A stretch of 64,000 nt of DNA from Brassica napus. Its lineage: Eukaryota > Streptophyta > Magnoliopsida > Brassicales > Brassicaceae. The DNA lies in contig NW_026015630.1 in the NCBI RefSeq assembly GCF_020379485.1, positions 62,001-126,000 on the forward strand. Reading direction: 5' to 3'. This document shows positions 22,238 through 34,382 of this stretch, in pieces. Below the pieces are notes generated by a model that saw nothing but the letters and a program-made list of their open reading frames with translations, ran no database searches and had not been told where the DNA came from. The first letter of the stretch is position 1, and the number at the start of each line of letters is the position of its first letter. A program made the position numbers and the translations under genes.

Positions 22238-24869
22238 CACTTGATTCGGCTCCTCCAGAGTTCACATCAGCGGTTTGGTCAGCCTCTTGCTGCATCTGCT
22301 CATCCGGATCATGAACATTATGATCATTGCTCTCAGCCTCATGATCATTGTTGTTCCCCCCTTCAGGATCAGGATGAGGATGAGGGGTTGTTGTAGAATC
22401 TTGTGGAGCTCTCACTGTCTCCGGAACAGCTCCAGTCTCCTGAGTGCCAGCAGATGGAAACAAACTGATTCCCAAGTTCTGCATAAGCCGCCTTAGTGTG
22501 TCTGCTCTGTCCGAGGAAGGTTGAGAGAGATCCTTGAGCTCATCCCAACTTTTCTTCTCAAAATATCCTCTGGATTCCACAAACTTTACATCTCTGGAGA
22601 CTAAGACCCTCCTGGCCTCTGGAACATAGCATTTATACCCCTTTTGGGTAGTGGAATAGCCAAGGAAAACTGCCTTGGTGCTCCGTGGCTCAAGCTTGTT
22701 TCTCTGTCCATCTGGCTGCAAGACATAACACAAGCAACCAAATACACGTAAATGATCAATAGAGGGTTTTCTTTTGTTCAGTACCTCATATGGTGTGAGA
22801 TCACCAAGGATTCTGGTTGGGGTGCGGTTGATCAGATAACATGCTGTCATGACTGCATCACTCCAGAACTGCTTAGGAACATTGGTCTGAAACATCATGG
22901 ATCTGGCCACGCCCATAAGGTGTCGGTTTTTCCTCTCAGCCACCCCATTCTGTTGGGGTGTATATGGACAGCTCGTTTGATGAAGTATTCCATGCTTGGC
23001 TAGGTGATTTTTGAAACCATGACTTGTGTATTCCCCCCCATTGTCTGACCTGAACACTTTGATCTTAACATTGAATTGATTAGTTATGTAAGTTTGGAAG
23101 TTAATGAGAGCATCTAGCACTCTATCTTTAGTTGGGATCATAGTCAGCCAAGTATATTTTGATTTCTGATCTATAAATGTGACAAAATACTTATGATTCT
23201 CCCTAGATATGCATGGTGCAGTCCAAACATCAGAATGTATAAGATCAAAGCAATTTTCATAGATTGTAGACGACTTAGGGAAAACGGTCTTGCAATGTTT
23301 ACCAAGGATACAAGCTTCACAGCCATCATTTGTAAAAGAAATATCAGGTAACAACAAGTTCAGTGCACGGGAATGAGGATGGCCTAGCCTAGCATGCCAC
23401 AATACATCATGATCTAAAACAGGAATTGAACTAAAAGCTGAAGATAAATAAGAAGGAGTCTTGGCGTCTTCAAGAAGGTAGAGATCTCCCTTTGTCACAC
23501 CTTTGCCAATCAACTTAAGAGTCTCAATATCCTGAAACACAACTTCATTAGGACTAAATATGACATTACAATTTAGATCAGTAGTAGCCCTTTTTACAGA
23601 TAGAAGGTTAGAGGCAAAAGTAGGCATGTAAAAAGCTTTAGAGTCTTTATCAAACAGCTTAAGTGTTCCTACTCCCTTAATTGGAATTTTATCACCATTA
23701 GCTATCATCACATTGCCTATCACAGGTTCTATGTTACTAATCAAGTTAACATCACTTATCATATGGTGAGAGGCGCCTGAGTCTATAACTAAAGGCTTAA
23801 CCCTCTCAGTTTGGTGAGCTACTTGATAAGAAGTAAAGAGACCTCTAGGCGTGTGATAAGTAGCATTAAGAGAAGTTCCAAGGGTGTTACCGGACTCCTT
23901 AAGAGCTTTGATGAGAGCCTCAATGTCAGACTTCTTGATAGTATCATCATGGCCATGCTTCTTCTCCTCAACAGCTTGAGAGCGGTTGGATGTCTCTCCA
24001 ATGTCACCCGAGTAGTTGGCCCTTCCTTCAGTTCTGAATTTGGCCGGTTTGAGATGTGGGTGAAGGATCCAGCACTTGTCCTTCCCATGACCCTTCTTCT
24101 TGCAGTGGTCACACACCCACACCTTCTTATCCTCCGGCTTGTAGTATCCTTTGTTGGCTACTCCGGCAGGTTTGTTCTCGGCCCCTTCAGCTTGATTGGC
24201 CATCACCATCTCTCCCTTTCTCTTAAAGAGACCCACTGAGCCGTGCTCCTTTTGAATCTCAGCACACACTTCATCAAGGGAGGGAAGCTCCTTGTTCCTC
24301 AGTATGTGCCTGATTAGGTCATCATACCCCGGGTTAAGGGTAAGTAGTAAGGCAAAGACCTTATCCTGCTCTCTCCTCTCATGGAGAACATCTGGGTCGA
24401 CAGTGGCTGGCCTGAGCATCTCTAGCTCAGCCCATAGGGACCGGAACTTCCCAAAGTGAGCATCAAAGTCTGTGTCCTCTTGACTGAGGGAGTTGATGGC
24501 TCCTTTCACTTCATACACCTTGCTTATGTTGGATTTATTGGCATACACCTTCTTAAGAGTGTCCCACAACTCTTTGGAAGTCTCACAAAAGGCATAAGCC
24601 TCTTGGAGAGAAGGGGCGAGGCTATTCTGGATGATAGACAACACCATGAGGTCCTCCTGACCTTTCTTCTTCTCCCCAGCATCCGCAATCACCACCTCTT
24701 TGCCATCCTCTCCTAGGACAGTCTTCTTGGTGGGGCGGCCTTCTTCAACAATTTCCCAAAGACCTCTGCCTCCGAGAGCTGTTTTGGCAAGTCTTGCCCA
24801 TGTCAGGTAGTTAGGACCCTTGAGTGTGACTGGTATCATCACCATCTTTGTGTTCTCAGAGGTATCCAT
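22233..24869 (-). CDS. Copia A gag-protease-integrase (N-terminal half of polyprotein)
   Basis: Encodes about 878 residues from ATG at 24869; a start 28 codons upstream is open but lacks gag similarity, so MDTSEN was chosen. It builds the virus-like particle (gag), matures it (protease) and inserts the cDNA (integrase). Visible parts: gag with LKGPNYLTWARLAKTAL near residue 17; CCHC zinc knuckle C253-C256-H261-C266; aspartic protease DSGA at D363; integrase zinc-binding H492/H497/C517/C520; catalytic D547, D609 and E645 with D35E spacing; then the SxKAVFLGYSTTQKGY region. The frame is open throughout, but the native continuation into RT is cut by LARD-N at 22242, and the last residues and stop come from the LARD-N LTR. 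Any product would lack RT and RNase H. Confidence 0.93.
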   Translation of the reverse strand: MDTSENTKMVMIPVTLKGPNYLTWARLAKTALGGRGLWEIVEEGRPTKKTVLGEDGKEVVIADAGEKKKGQEDLMVLSIIQNSLAPSLQEAYAFCETSKELWDTLKKVYANKSNISKVYEVKGAINSLSQEDTDFDAHFGKFRSLWAELEMLRPATVDPDVLHERREQDKVFALLLTLNPGYDDLIRHILRNKELPSLDEVCAEIQKEHGSVGLFKRKGEMVMANQAEGAENKPAGVANKGYYKPEDKKVWVCDHCKKKGHGKDKCWILHPHLKPAKFRTEGRANYSGDIGETSNRSQAVEEKKHGHDDTIKKSDIEALIKALKESGNTLGTSLNATYHTPRGLFTSYQVAHQTERVKPLVIDSGASHHMISDVNLISNIEPVIGNVMIANGDKIPIKGVGTLKLFDKDSKAFYMPTFASNLLSVKRATTDLNCNVIFSPNEVVFQDIETLKLIGKGVTKGDLYLLEDAKTPSYLSSAFSSIPVLDHDVLWHARLGHPHSRALNLLLPDISFTNDGCEACILGKHCKTVFPKSSTIYENCFDLIHSDVWTAPCISRENHKYFVTFIDQKSKYTWLTMIPTKDRVLDALINFQTYITNQFNVKIKVFRSDNGGEYTSHGFKNHLAKHGILHQTSCPYTPQQNGVAERKNRHLMGVARSMMFQTNVPKQFWSDAVMTACYLINRTPTRILGDLTPYEVLNKRKPSIDHLRVFGCLCYVLQPDGQRNKLEPRSTKAVFLGYSTTQKGYKCYVPEARRVLVSRDVKFVESRGYFEKKSWDELKDLSQPSSDRADTLRRLMQNLGISLFPSAGTQETGAVPETVRAPQDSTTTPHPHPDPEGGNNNDHEAESNDHNVHDPDEQMQQEADQTADVNSGGAESSV

Positions 24870-25018
24870 CAAGAGAGAAAGAAAAGAAAAGGTCTTTGCT
24901 ATTTTTGGCAAATTCTGGAAACAAAGAATCAAGAACAAGATGAACTTTGCCAAAAATAGAATTAGAACTCAGAGAATTTGCGGAAGAAAGAAAAGTTTTA
25001 GGTCTCAAGAGTAAGGTT

Positions 25019-25030
25019 GCTCTGATACCA
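25019..25030 (-). other. Primer binding site of Copia A
   Basis: TGGTATCAGAGC on the minus strand, directly adjoining the 5' LTR. It is complementary to initiator tRNA-Met. About 150 bp of untranslated leader separate it from the gag ATG. Confidence 0.93.
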
Positions 25031-25557
25031 TGAAAGTTTATGAGATTTGTTTAAGTCATTATGAGAATTATGAAGAAGGTGAAGAGTATTGAGAGAGAGA
25101 GAGAGAAAGTGAATCGCATAAGACTAAAGAGAAGAGGAACTCATTTCCTTTATTCATTTTGTGCCTTGTTACATCCTTAATATAGACTACAAGTTGCTAT
25201 ACTAAGACAAACAAGAAACTATAAACAATGGAGACAAATAAGACAAGCTGAGCTCGGACAGGTGAGGTGATAGTGACCTCTCGCCAATCTCTCTCTTCCT
25301 TAACCTTACATGTGATCTTGCTTTGTTCCTTAGCTTCCAATGGTCACCTTCTCTATATTAAACAACTCCAGGGACTTAGGATGCTCTTACACGTGATCTC
25401 ATGTCAATGCCTTACCATTACTTGCCTTGATATCCAAGCTAGGTGAAGGGAGAGATATCCATACACTCTTGTACGGATGCGCCACTTAATTCCTCATCAA
25501 GCATGCTTCTCTTGATCTCTACTTCTTGTTTATACTCTGAATGTCTTCATGTCAACA
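25031..25557 (-). repeat. 5' LTR of Copia A (527 bp)
   Basis: TG...CA ends with target duplication ATTAA at 25558-25562. Same GA microsatellite (about 25093-25108) and TCCGTACAA motif (25469-25477) as the 3' LTR. Confidence 0.93.
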
Positions 25558-28500
25558 ATTAATTCAACTTCCTGGTGATTCTCCCCCATTTTATGTATCC
25601 AAATCAAGCTTCTTACAGAGTGATTTATCCTGGTTTGATTGAAACGACGAAGAAGCTGTCCTATTCCCAAACTGGGAAACTGGAATCACCTGATTAGAAA
25701 GTGGGATAACTTCTTCATCCCAACTCCTATGTGATTAATTCAACTTCCTGGTGATTCTCCACCACTTTATGTATCCAAATCAAGCTTCTTACAAAGTGAT
25801 TCATCCTGCTGTTATTGGAACGACGAAGAAGCTGTCCTATTCCCAAACTGAAAAACTGGAATCACCTGATTAGAAAGTGGGATAACTTCTTCATCCCAAC
25901 TCCTATGAGATTAATTCAACTTCCTGGTGATTCTCCACCACTTTATGTATCCAAATCAAGCTTCTTACAAAGTGATTCATCCTGGTTTGATTGGAACGCC
26001 GAAGAAGCTGTCCTATTCCCAAACTGGGAAACTGGAATTTCCTGATTAGAAAGTGGGATAACTTCTTCATCCCAACTCCTATGAGATTTATTCAACTTCC
26101 TGGTGATTCTCCAACACTTTATGTATCCAAATCAAGCTTCTTACAGAGTGATTCATCCTGGTTTGATTGGAACGCCAAAGAAGCTGTCCTATTCCCAAAC
26201 TGGGAAACTGGAATCACCTGATTAGAAAGTGGGATAACTTATTCATCCCAACTCCTATGAGATTAATTCAACTTCCTGGTGATTCTCCAAGACTTTATGT
26301 ATCCAAATCAAACTTCTTACAAAGTGATTCATCCTAGTTTGATTGGAACGCCGAAGAAGATGTCATATTCCCAAACTGGGAAACTGGAATCACCTGATTA
26401 GAAAGTGGGATAACTTCTTCATCCCAACTCCTATGAGATTTATTCAACTTCCTGGTGTTTCTCCACCATTTTATGTATCCAAATCAAGCTTCTTACAAAG
26501 TGATTCATCCTGGTTTGATTGGAACGACAAAGAAGCTGTCCTATTCCCAAACTGGGAAACTGGAATCACCTGATTAGAAAGTGAGATAACTCATTCATCC
26601 CAACTCCTATGAGATTAGTTCAACTACCTGGTGATTCTCCAACACTTTATGTATCCAAATCAAGCTTCTTACAAAGTGATTCATCCTGGTTTGATTTGAA
26701 CGACGAAGAAGCTGTCCTATTCCCAAACTGGGAAACTGGAATTTCCTGATTAGAAAGTGGGATAACTTCTTCATCCCAACTCCTATGAGATTAATTCAAC
26801 TTCCTGGTGATTCTCCACCACTTTATGATTCCAAATCAAGCTTCTTACAAAGTGATTCATCCTGGTGTTATTGGAACGGCGAAGAAGCTGTCCTATTCCC
26901 AAACTGGGAAACTGGAATCACCTGATTAGAAAGTGGGATAACTTCTTCATCCCAACTCCTATGAGATTTATTCAACTTCCTGGTGATTCTCCAACACTTT
27001 ATGTATCCAAATCAAGCTTCTTACAGAGTGATTCATCCTGGTTTGATTGAAACGATGAAGAAGCTGTCCTATTCCCAAACTGGTAAACTGGAATCACCTG
27101 ATTTTAAAGTGAGATAACTCATTCATCCCAACTCCTATGAGATTAATTCAACTTCCTGGTGATTCTCCACCACTTTATGTATCCAAATCAAGCTTCTTAC
27201 AATGTGATTCATCCTGGTTTGATTGGAACGACAAAGAAGCTGTCCTATTCCCAAACTGAGAAACTGGAATCACCTGATTTGAAAGTGTGATAACTCATTC
27301 ATCCCAACTCGTATGAGATTTATTCAACTTCCTGGTGATTCTCCAACACTTTATTTATCCAAATCAAGCTTCTTACAGATTGATTCATCCTGGTTTGATT
27401 GGAACGCCAAAGAAGCTGTCCTATTCCCAAACTGGGAAACTGGAATCACCTGATTAGAAAGTGGGATAACTCATTCATCCCAACTCCTATGAGATTAATT
27501 CAACTTCCTGGTGATTCTCCAAGACTTTATTTATCCAAATCAAGCTTCTTACAGAGTGATTCATCCTGGTTTGATTGGAACGACGAAGAAGCTGTCCTAT
27601 TCCCAAACTGGAATCACCTGATTAGAAAGTGGGATAACTTCTTCATCCCAACTCCTATGAGATTAATTCAACTTCCTGGTGATTCTCCAACACTTTATGT
27701 ATCCAAATCAAGCTTCTTACAAAGTGATTCATCCTAGTTTGATTGGAACGCCGAAGAAGCTGTCATATTCCCAAACTGGGAAACTGGAATCACCTGATTA
27801 GAAAGTGGGATAACTCATTCATCCCAACTCCTATGAGATTTATTCAACTTCCTGGTGATTTTCCACCACTTTATGTATCCAAATCAAGCTTCTTAAAAAG
27901 TGATTCATCCTGGTTTGATTTGAACGACGAAGAAGATGTCCTATTCCCAAACTGGGAAACTGGAATCACCTGATTAGAAAGTAGGATAACTTCTTCATCC
28001 CAACTTCTATAAGTTTTACTCAACTTCCTGGTGATTCTCCAACACTTTATGTATCAAAATCAAGCTTCTTACAGAGTGATTCATCCTGGTTTGATTGGAA
28101 CGACGAAGAAGCTGTCCTATTCCCAAACTGGGAAACTGGAATCACCTGATTAGAAAGTGGGATAACTCATTCATCCCAACTCCTATGAGATTAATTCAAC
28201 TTCCTGGTGATTCTCCAACACTTTATGTATCCAAATCAAGCTTCTTACAAAGTGATTCATCCTGGTTTGATTTGAACGACGAAGAAGCTGTCCTATTCCC
28301 AAACTGGGAAACTAGAATATCCTGATTAGAAAGTGGGATAACTTCTTCATCCCAACTCCTATGAGATTAATTCAACTTCCTGGTGATTCTCCACCAATTT
28401 ATGATTCCAAATCAAGCTTCTTACAAAGTGATTCATCCTGGTGTTATTGGAACGACGAAGAAGCTGTCCTATTCTCAAACTTGGAAACTGGAATCACCTG

Positions 28501-29344
28501 ATTAGAAAGTGGGATAACTTCTTCATCCCAACTCCTATGAGATTTATTCAACCTCCTGGTGATTCTCCAACACTTTATGTATCCAAATCAAGCTTCTTAC
28601 AGAGTGATTCATCCTGGTTTGATTGGAACACCGAAGAAGCTGTCCTATTTCCAAACTGGGAAACTGGAATCACCTGATTAGAAAGTGGGATAACTTCTTC
28701 ATCCCAACTCCTATGAGATTAATTCAACTTCCTGGTGATTCTCCACCACTTTATGTATCCAAATCAAGCTTCTTACAAAGTGATTCATCCTGGTTTGATT
28801 GGAACGACGAAGAAGCTATCCTATTCCCAAACTGGGAAACTGGAATCACCTGATTAGAAAGTGGGATAACTTCTTCATCCAAACTCCTATAAGATTTATT
28901 CAACTTTCTTGTGTTTCTCCACCATTTTATGTATCCAAATCAAGCTTATTACAAAGTGATTCATCCTGGTTTGATTGGAACGACGAAGAAGCTGTCCTAT
29001 TCCCAAACTGGGAAACTGGAATCACCTGATTAGAAAGTGGAATAACTTCTTCATCCCAACTCCTATGAGATTTATTCAACTTCCTGGTGATTCTCCAACA
29101 CTTTATGTATCCAAATCAAGCTTCTTACAGAGTGATTCATCCTGGTGTTATTGGAACGACAAAGAAGCTGTCCTATTCTCAAACTTGGAAACTGGAATCA
29201 CCTGATTAGAAAGTGGGATGACTTCTTCATCCCAACTCCTATGAGATTTATTCAACTTCCTGGTGATTCTCCAACACTTTATGTATCCAAATCATGTTTC
29301 TTACAGAGTGATTAATCCTGTTTTGATTGGAACGACGAAGAAGC
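25558..29344 (+). repeat. Diverged CentBr-like satellite between Copia A and LARD-B
   Basis: About 21 monomers with scattered private substitutions and indels, including a shortened unit near 27610. They favour GAGATTAATTC and CCAACACTTT variants, unlike the homogeneous left array. The block ends at the LARD-B target duplication GAAGC (29340-29344). Confidence 0.92.
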
Positions 29345-30286
29345 TGTTGAACTGAAGAGAAGATGGAGCTTGTACAATGATAGGGCAAGCTCTAGAAGAT
29401 GTCTAGAAGAGTTCAATCAAGCTTCAGAAGTGTTCTGAAGAAGTTATCTTGTGAAGATAAGTCTAGGAAAGACTTAGACTGATCATGTGAGGGCTTTGGA
29501 GGAGTTAGAGAGAAGATGGAAGTGTGGTGCAAAGATAGGGCCAAGTCCAGGAGGGACTTAGAAGAGTATTTGGGCGAGTGTGCAAACTTAGGGACTGGCT
29601 GTACGGATTTGGTACGGACGTTGTACGGACCGTACGGACCGAGACATCCCGAAAGTTCACCAGTCAACCATTTGAGCACATTTGGAGTTGGTGCAAAAAT
29701 AGGGCACTGGTGAAACTATTAAGAGAAGAAGACAAAGGAGAGGCTGGCGAGTGACAGGCTGGAAAGGAGAGTCTCTTGCTGTAAAGTAAAAGCAAAAGGA
29801 GACCATGTATCTAGCAAAAGAAGTGGGCAGATTCATGGGAGCCTTTAGCTAGCCAATAAGGAGCCAGCCTTCCCTTGACCAGATTCAAATGGACCAATTA
29901 TCCATCAGGAACAGCACAGCCACGACCAAGACCATCTGTCCATCTCATCCATTCATTTAAATTCAAGTTATAACAGCCCTTAGATTTAGGTTTATGATTG
30001 CAAGTTGTAAAGAGCATATATAAGCTCATAAGTGATGTTTTGTAACTCTTAAGTGAGTAAGGGGGTTTCCCTTCTCCTTCTCTAATCTGAAACACTTTCT
30101 CTTAGTCTCTCTAGTCTCTCATCCTGAATCTCTATACACGTTCTCAGTCTTGTTACTAATCTCTTAAACACTTAGACACACAAACACTCATTAAACTTCC
30201 TTTCTCTCAAATCGCTTCCAAGCTCTCTCTCTTTACCCATTTGGGTTTCATACACACATACAACCTGAGTACTCTTAAATCTCATA
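29345..30286 (+). repeat. 5' LTR of LARD-B
   Basis: 942 bp, TG...TA. TATA box TATATAAG near 30017-30024. Four GTACGG motifs at 29601-29640. Confidence 0.93.
29601..29640 (+). promoter_or_regulatory. GTACGG motif cluster in LARD-B U3
   Basis: Four GTAC cores, each followed by GG, within 40 bp, including the palindrome CCGTACGG. The 3' LTR copy (34639-34688) has five. GTAC with CCGTAC flanks is the core bound by plant SBP-box/SPL factors and copper-response regulators. Regulatory use here is inference. Confidence 0.45.
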
Positions 30287-30298
30287 TGGTATCAGAGC
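30287..30298 (+). other. Primer binding site of LARD-B
   Basis: TGGTATCAGAGC directly after the 5' LTR; same as in the Copia and LARD-N elements. Confidence 0.92.
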
Positions 30299-33133
30299 CA
30301 GGTTCATTAGAACTTGGTTCCAGCTTCCGCTAAGCTCAAAGCTCACTCCCATGCCATTTCCAAACCAAGAAGAAGCTTCATGTTCATTTGGCTGTTCAAC
30401 CTCTTCAAGAAGAAGGTGTGCTCATCAATGGCGTCCAGAAGCTGTTCTTGGTCGTTCTCCACTCTCTCATGGTCGTCCTGAAGAAAGAAGGCCATTGGAA
30501 GCATGTCCAAGCCATTCCCATTCACTGTCCAAGAAGAAAGGTGAAAGCTTTCAACTTGTACCTGGTATGGCGACTCAAAAATGAAGAGAGGAGGTGTCTT
30601 AGGCATGGTGGGTTCAAGAGAAAGGTCCATGAAAGAAGGAGATGTAGGAGTTGACACCAACAGCTCGGATCTTCCCATGTACTAAGGAGTTTCAAGGAAC
30701 TAACACTAGTTCCTTGGCTGTAAGGAAATCTCTTTCTCTTGTATAAAGCTTGAGTGTATGAACAGGTTGTGATGTTGTGATGTGATTGGAAACCTGAGGA
30801 TTGTTTAAAAGATTGCTAAAATGAAGTTGCTTTAGAATCTGTCCCAGGATACTTTAAGAGTCTTGTTTGGGTATTGAAATTGTTTAGTATGCTTAGCTCC
30901 GGTTCATAGTGATGCTTGTTGTGATTAATTAAATCTGCTTGCATACATGGAGTGAAACCGAATTTAAAGCTGTTGCATATAGTCTTGTGGCTGTCTTACA
31001 TTGAAGTATTAGATTCATGTCTAAGTACTGAGTAAAGAAGCTCTTAAGAGTGCCTAAGTAACTTGTCTTGAATCTGTTAGGATCTTACTTGTACTTAGAG
31101 ATTTAGCTTGCAAAGAATAGAACTTGATAATGCCTTGTGTCTATCTGTTGCATTGCTTGTGATATTGGGAATCAAACTTGATAATTTATTAATCAAGATT
31201 TGACATCAATACTATTGAAAATGGTTAAATGCTTAATGTCAGTTCTAAATTAACTTGTCTTGTTAAGATGATAGATTATATTATCTAATCATGCTTGCTT
31301 TCATGAGTTAGAAACTGATTAAGATTAATGCATACTGCCTTGTATTGTTGCATTTAGATTAAAATCTAAGTTGCATAAAATTGCCTAAATACTTTGACTT
31401 GAATCTGATAAGGTCTTGCTTAGTATTTAGAGAATGGTTGCTTGCATAGATAAGAACTTGACATTGTCTTGATTCTATCTAATGTTATAAAGCTTGAGAC
31501 ATTGGTGATCAAACTTGATGAAGTCAAGGATTGATCCCAATGCAATTGTGACTTATCTTTGCTAGAGTTTGAGTGATGTTTCAGGTTCACAAAAGGTGTT
31601 CCTAGTTCATCATCAAATCCGAGTTGAAAGAGAAAGAATGATGCCCATTGTGTGTACAATGGAGAGGTGTTACAAAAAGGGAGAAGCACAGATGGTTGTA
31701 AAACTCACTGGTGTTCTTCTCCTTAACATTGCAAGTACCTGAAGAAGAAGCTAACCGGGTCTAGGCAGTGGCGTGCCTATTCAAGAGGGTGCTCAAACTA
31801 AGACAGAGCACTCTTGGCTGTGTGAAGAAGAAGGCTACTCTATCAAGGCGGCTTCTATTGTGAGGTGATTGAAGAAGTAGCTGAAGCATCCACAAGCATT
31901 CCATCATGGTGGCAAATTCAGAAGGGTGATTGCAATAAGAGAAGAAGAAGAAGTGAGGATTCAAGTGGCAACGTTAAGAACCACTCCTCATCACCTTAAA
32001 CAAGGGAGTAAACCTAGTCTCATCTATCTTAATATGTCTTGATAGGTTTATCTCCTGATTATACTATGTGCTTTCCCTAATTCCATTAAGAGTTTATAGC
32101 TTCTAAGTAGAATGTCTAGGCTAATTGCACTGAAATTGTTTTGCTGCTGCATTGTCTTATTGATAGTAAGTAATGTCTAGAGTCCCAGAATCTCATGTTC
32201 TGTTTATTGCATTGTCTTGAGTGTTGTCATAGCTTGAATCATCATGAATGTGTTGTAGAATTGAGTAGAATGTCTCTGCTGCTTGCATCATGATTGATAA
32301 GTTATTTTGCATACATAAGCATATCTCATACTGTCTAAGTTCAATCCTATTGTTATCTGATGCTATTGCCTATGTTTAATCCATCAATGAAAGTCTTGCA
32401 TCAATTAGAAATTGTCTAAGTTGCTTGCATCATTGGTTTTGATTGAAACTGTTGTGCATAGCCTTAATATTGCTCATGGATTGAACCTGTTGCATTCATA
32501 TAGCTAATGCTTTAAGATTGTGCATTCATGTAATAATGCATTTAAAAATGAGCCTAAATTGCAAATGTACTGATGTAAACTTTGCATTTAGAGAACTAAG
32601 TATAGAACTTGCATTGTCATTGTTAGAAATTGAAATCTGCTTGTCTTGACTCAGTCCAGTTCTGATTGTTGCTATGCCATAGTTAAATCCATCAGTGATG
32701 TCTTATAAGCATTTAGAAGTATGTCTAAGCTACTTGAATCATTGGCTTTGATAAAACTAGTGAGCATAAGCATGAATTGAGTCACTCTTGTCGTTGATTG
32801 CATAAGTATCATCTAGACTTGTGTTCCATTTGGATTGAATCTGTTTCATTCATATAGTTAGTGTGTAACTTAATGCATTCATCTATTGTTGCATTTAAAA
32901 AAAAAAACAAAACAAAACTGAATTGATTGTCTTTGCTTGATTGTCTTGATTGTCTAGCTTGTCTCAAGTATCCTATATTATTGTGGCATTGGTGATCAAA
33001 CAGGATGGATACTCTTGGTTTGATCCCAATGGGATGATCTGATCTTGCATTGAGTTGTGGTGGTGTTAGGTACACAAGGAATGTGATACATGTAACTCGC
33101 CAACAACCAAGAATGTAAAGACAAAGATCTTGT

Positions 33134-33291
33134 GCCATTGCATATCATCACTAGGACATGTTAGTCCATAATCTACAGGAAGTGTAGTGTGATTGAGTAT
33201 GCAATGAGAGATGGCCATTGCATAATACCATTGGACATATCTAGTCCTTAGTCTACAGGAAGTGTAGCATGGGTCATTATGCAATGAGAGG
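33134..33291 (+). repeat. Two-unit tandem repeat (80 bp) in LARD-B interior
   Basis: GCCATTGCATA...CTACAGGAAGTGTAG...ATGCAATGAGAG occurs at 33134-33213 and again at 33214-33291. The ends of each unit (CATTGCAT and ATGCAATG) are complementary, so each unit can fold back. Confidence 0.7.
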
Positions 33292-34271
33292 CGTGTCTTG
33301 TGAGACTCTCTATGGTGATTCAAACATCCTAATTCCTGGTTAAGGAAGAGAGAAACTCACAAGAAGAAGCTATCATAAAAGATGATAGTTATTAGACCAT
33401 GGAGATGCATAGGATCATCACAAGCTTAGCTCCTTCTAGTCTTGGTTCTAAGCTTGAGGGGGAGTCTTAATGCATATGATCCATGGTCAGTAACAAGTCT
33501 TTGCAAAGGCTTCTACAAGGATCATCAACCGGACCAAGACAGTGGCGTGTCTAGACTGTTCAGAGCAGTCTTGGCGAGCATCAATGCGGCTTCAATGAGA
33601 GGTGATTGAGGAGAAGCTGATGAATCCATTCTGCCTTTCCAAGAAGTTGGTGATGCCATGAAGATGGTGCATTGGCCGAGTTAGGAAACTCACAAAAACA
33701 CAAAGGAAGTTCCCTTAGACTTTTAAACCTTTTTATTCATCTTATTCATTGCTTGTGCTTGAAAAGATACATAAAATAATTATGATTGAATTGTGAGATT
33801 GTGTGCATCAAGTGTGATGCAGGATATTCATTTTCTTGTTTTTGATAGGTACTGATGCACCTTTGGGATAATGTACCAGGTACCATTGCTTGAGCCTCAC
33901 TAAAGGTGTTCCTGGTCATTTCCTAGCTTCTCTAAGGTGGCTGTGAAGTATGTTGAGAGGGGGAGATTCAAACCAGTTCTATGAAGAGGGCAAGCCGTGT
34001 GTGAAGTGTTGATCAGCCTCACTGGTGTTTTGAAGATGATCTGGTCGTGTCCTAGCTTCTCTAAGATGGCTGAGAAGTCAGTTGAGAGGGGGAGACTTCA
34101 AACCGGTTCCATGAAGAGGTGAAGCTGAAGTGTGAAGTGTGCGCAAAGCTGTGAAGAGTTGCTGCACCTATTAGGCCGTGATCCAGAGCTTCTTGTGTCC
34201 AACCACACTGGTTCTAAGGCACAAGAGCTCACTGGCCAATCCCTAGGCTTTGGAGAGCTCTACTCTTTTTC

Positions 34272-34310
34272 CCTTGCAAGGTTTTGTCCCAATGGGTTTT
34301 CCTTGTAAGG
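34272..34310 (+). other. Conserved 3'-UTR hairpin, LARD-B copy
   Basis: Arm CCTTGCAAGG pairs with CCTTGTAAGG around TTTTGTCCCAATGGGTTTT, preceded by CTCTTTTTCC and followed by TTTTTAATGAGG. It lies 58 bp upstream of the polypurine tract, although the element codes for nothing. Confidence 0.8.
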
Positions 34311-34367
34311 TTTTTAATGAGGGAGACTCTTCAGAGTTCCAAGCTTGGCTTAGGATCTCCTAAAGTC

Positions 34368-34382
34368 AAGCTTGAGGGGGAG
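34368..34382 (+). other. Polypurine tract of LARD-B
   Basis: AAGCTTGAGGGGGAG abutting the 3' LTR start TGTTGAACTG. Confidence 0.92.

Larger units (their letters stand above)
14492..25557 (-). mobile_element. Copia A: full-length Ty1/copia element with a nested insertion
   Basis: LTRs of 522 and 527 bp (TGTTGACA...TTTCA on the element strand) bound the element, and the target duplication ATTAA is present at 14487-14491 and 25558-25562. The element reads on the minus strand: 5' LTR on the right, primer binding site, gag-protease-integrase frame, a 5.35 kb nested element, RT-RNase H remnants, 3'-UTR hairpin, purine tract, 3' LTR on the left. The two LTRs differ at roughly 15 sites by eye, so the insertion is not very recent. 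Related to Copia B at 58331. Subclade within Ty1/copia was not resolved. Confidence 0.94.
30303..34367 (+). other. Non-coding internal region of LARD-B
   Basis: 4.1 kb with stops in all frames; open frames of at most about 110 codons show no retroelement motif. It contains degenerate internal duplications: 30985-31180 resembles 31330-31520, and 31750-31920 resembles 33530-33670. Purine tracts resembling the polypurine tract occur at 33450-33464, about 33955 and about 34085. It looks like a structural or cis-signal carrier and does not look like a gene. Confidence 0.82.

Noticed and set aside
23811..24239. 142-aa plus-strand frame opposite Copia A gag
   Set aside because: Antisense shadow of the gag-integrase frame.
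25019..25030. TGGTATCAGAGC read as part of a tRNA gene
   Set aside because: It is only the 12-base primer binding site next to an LTR; no cloverleaf surrounds it, here or at the other sites.
30343..30678. 111-aa minus-strand frame inside LARD-B
   Set aside because: No recognisable motif, no homologous frame in LARD-N at the equivalent position, composition like neighbouring non-coding sequence.
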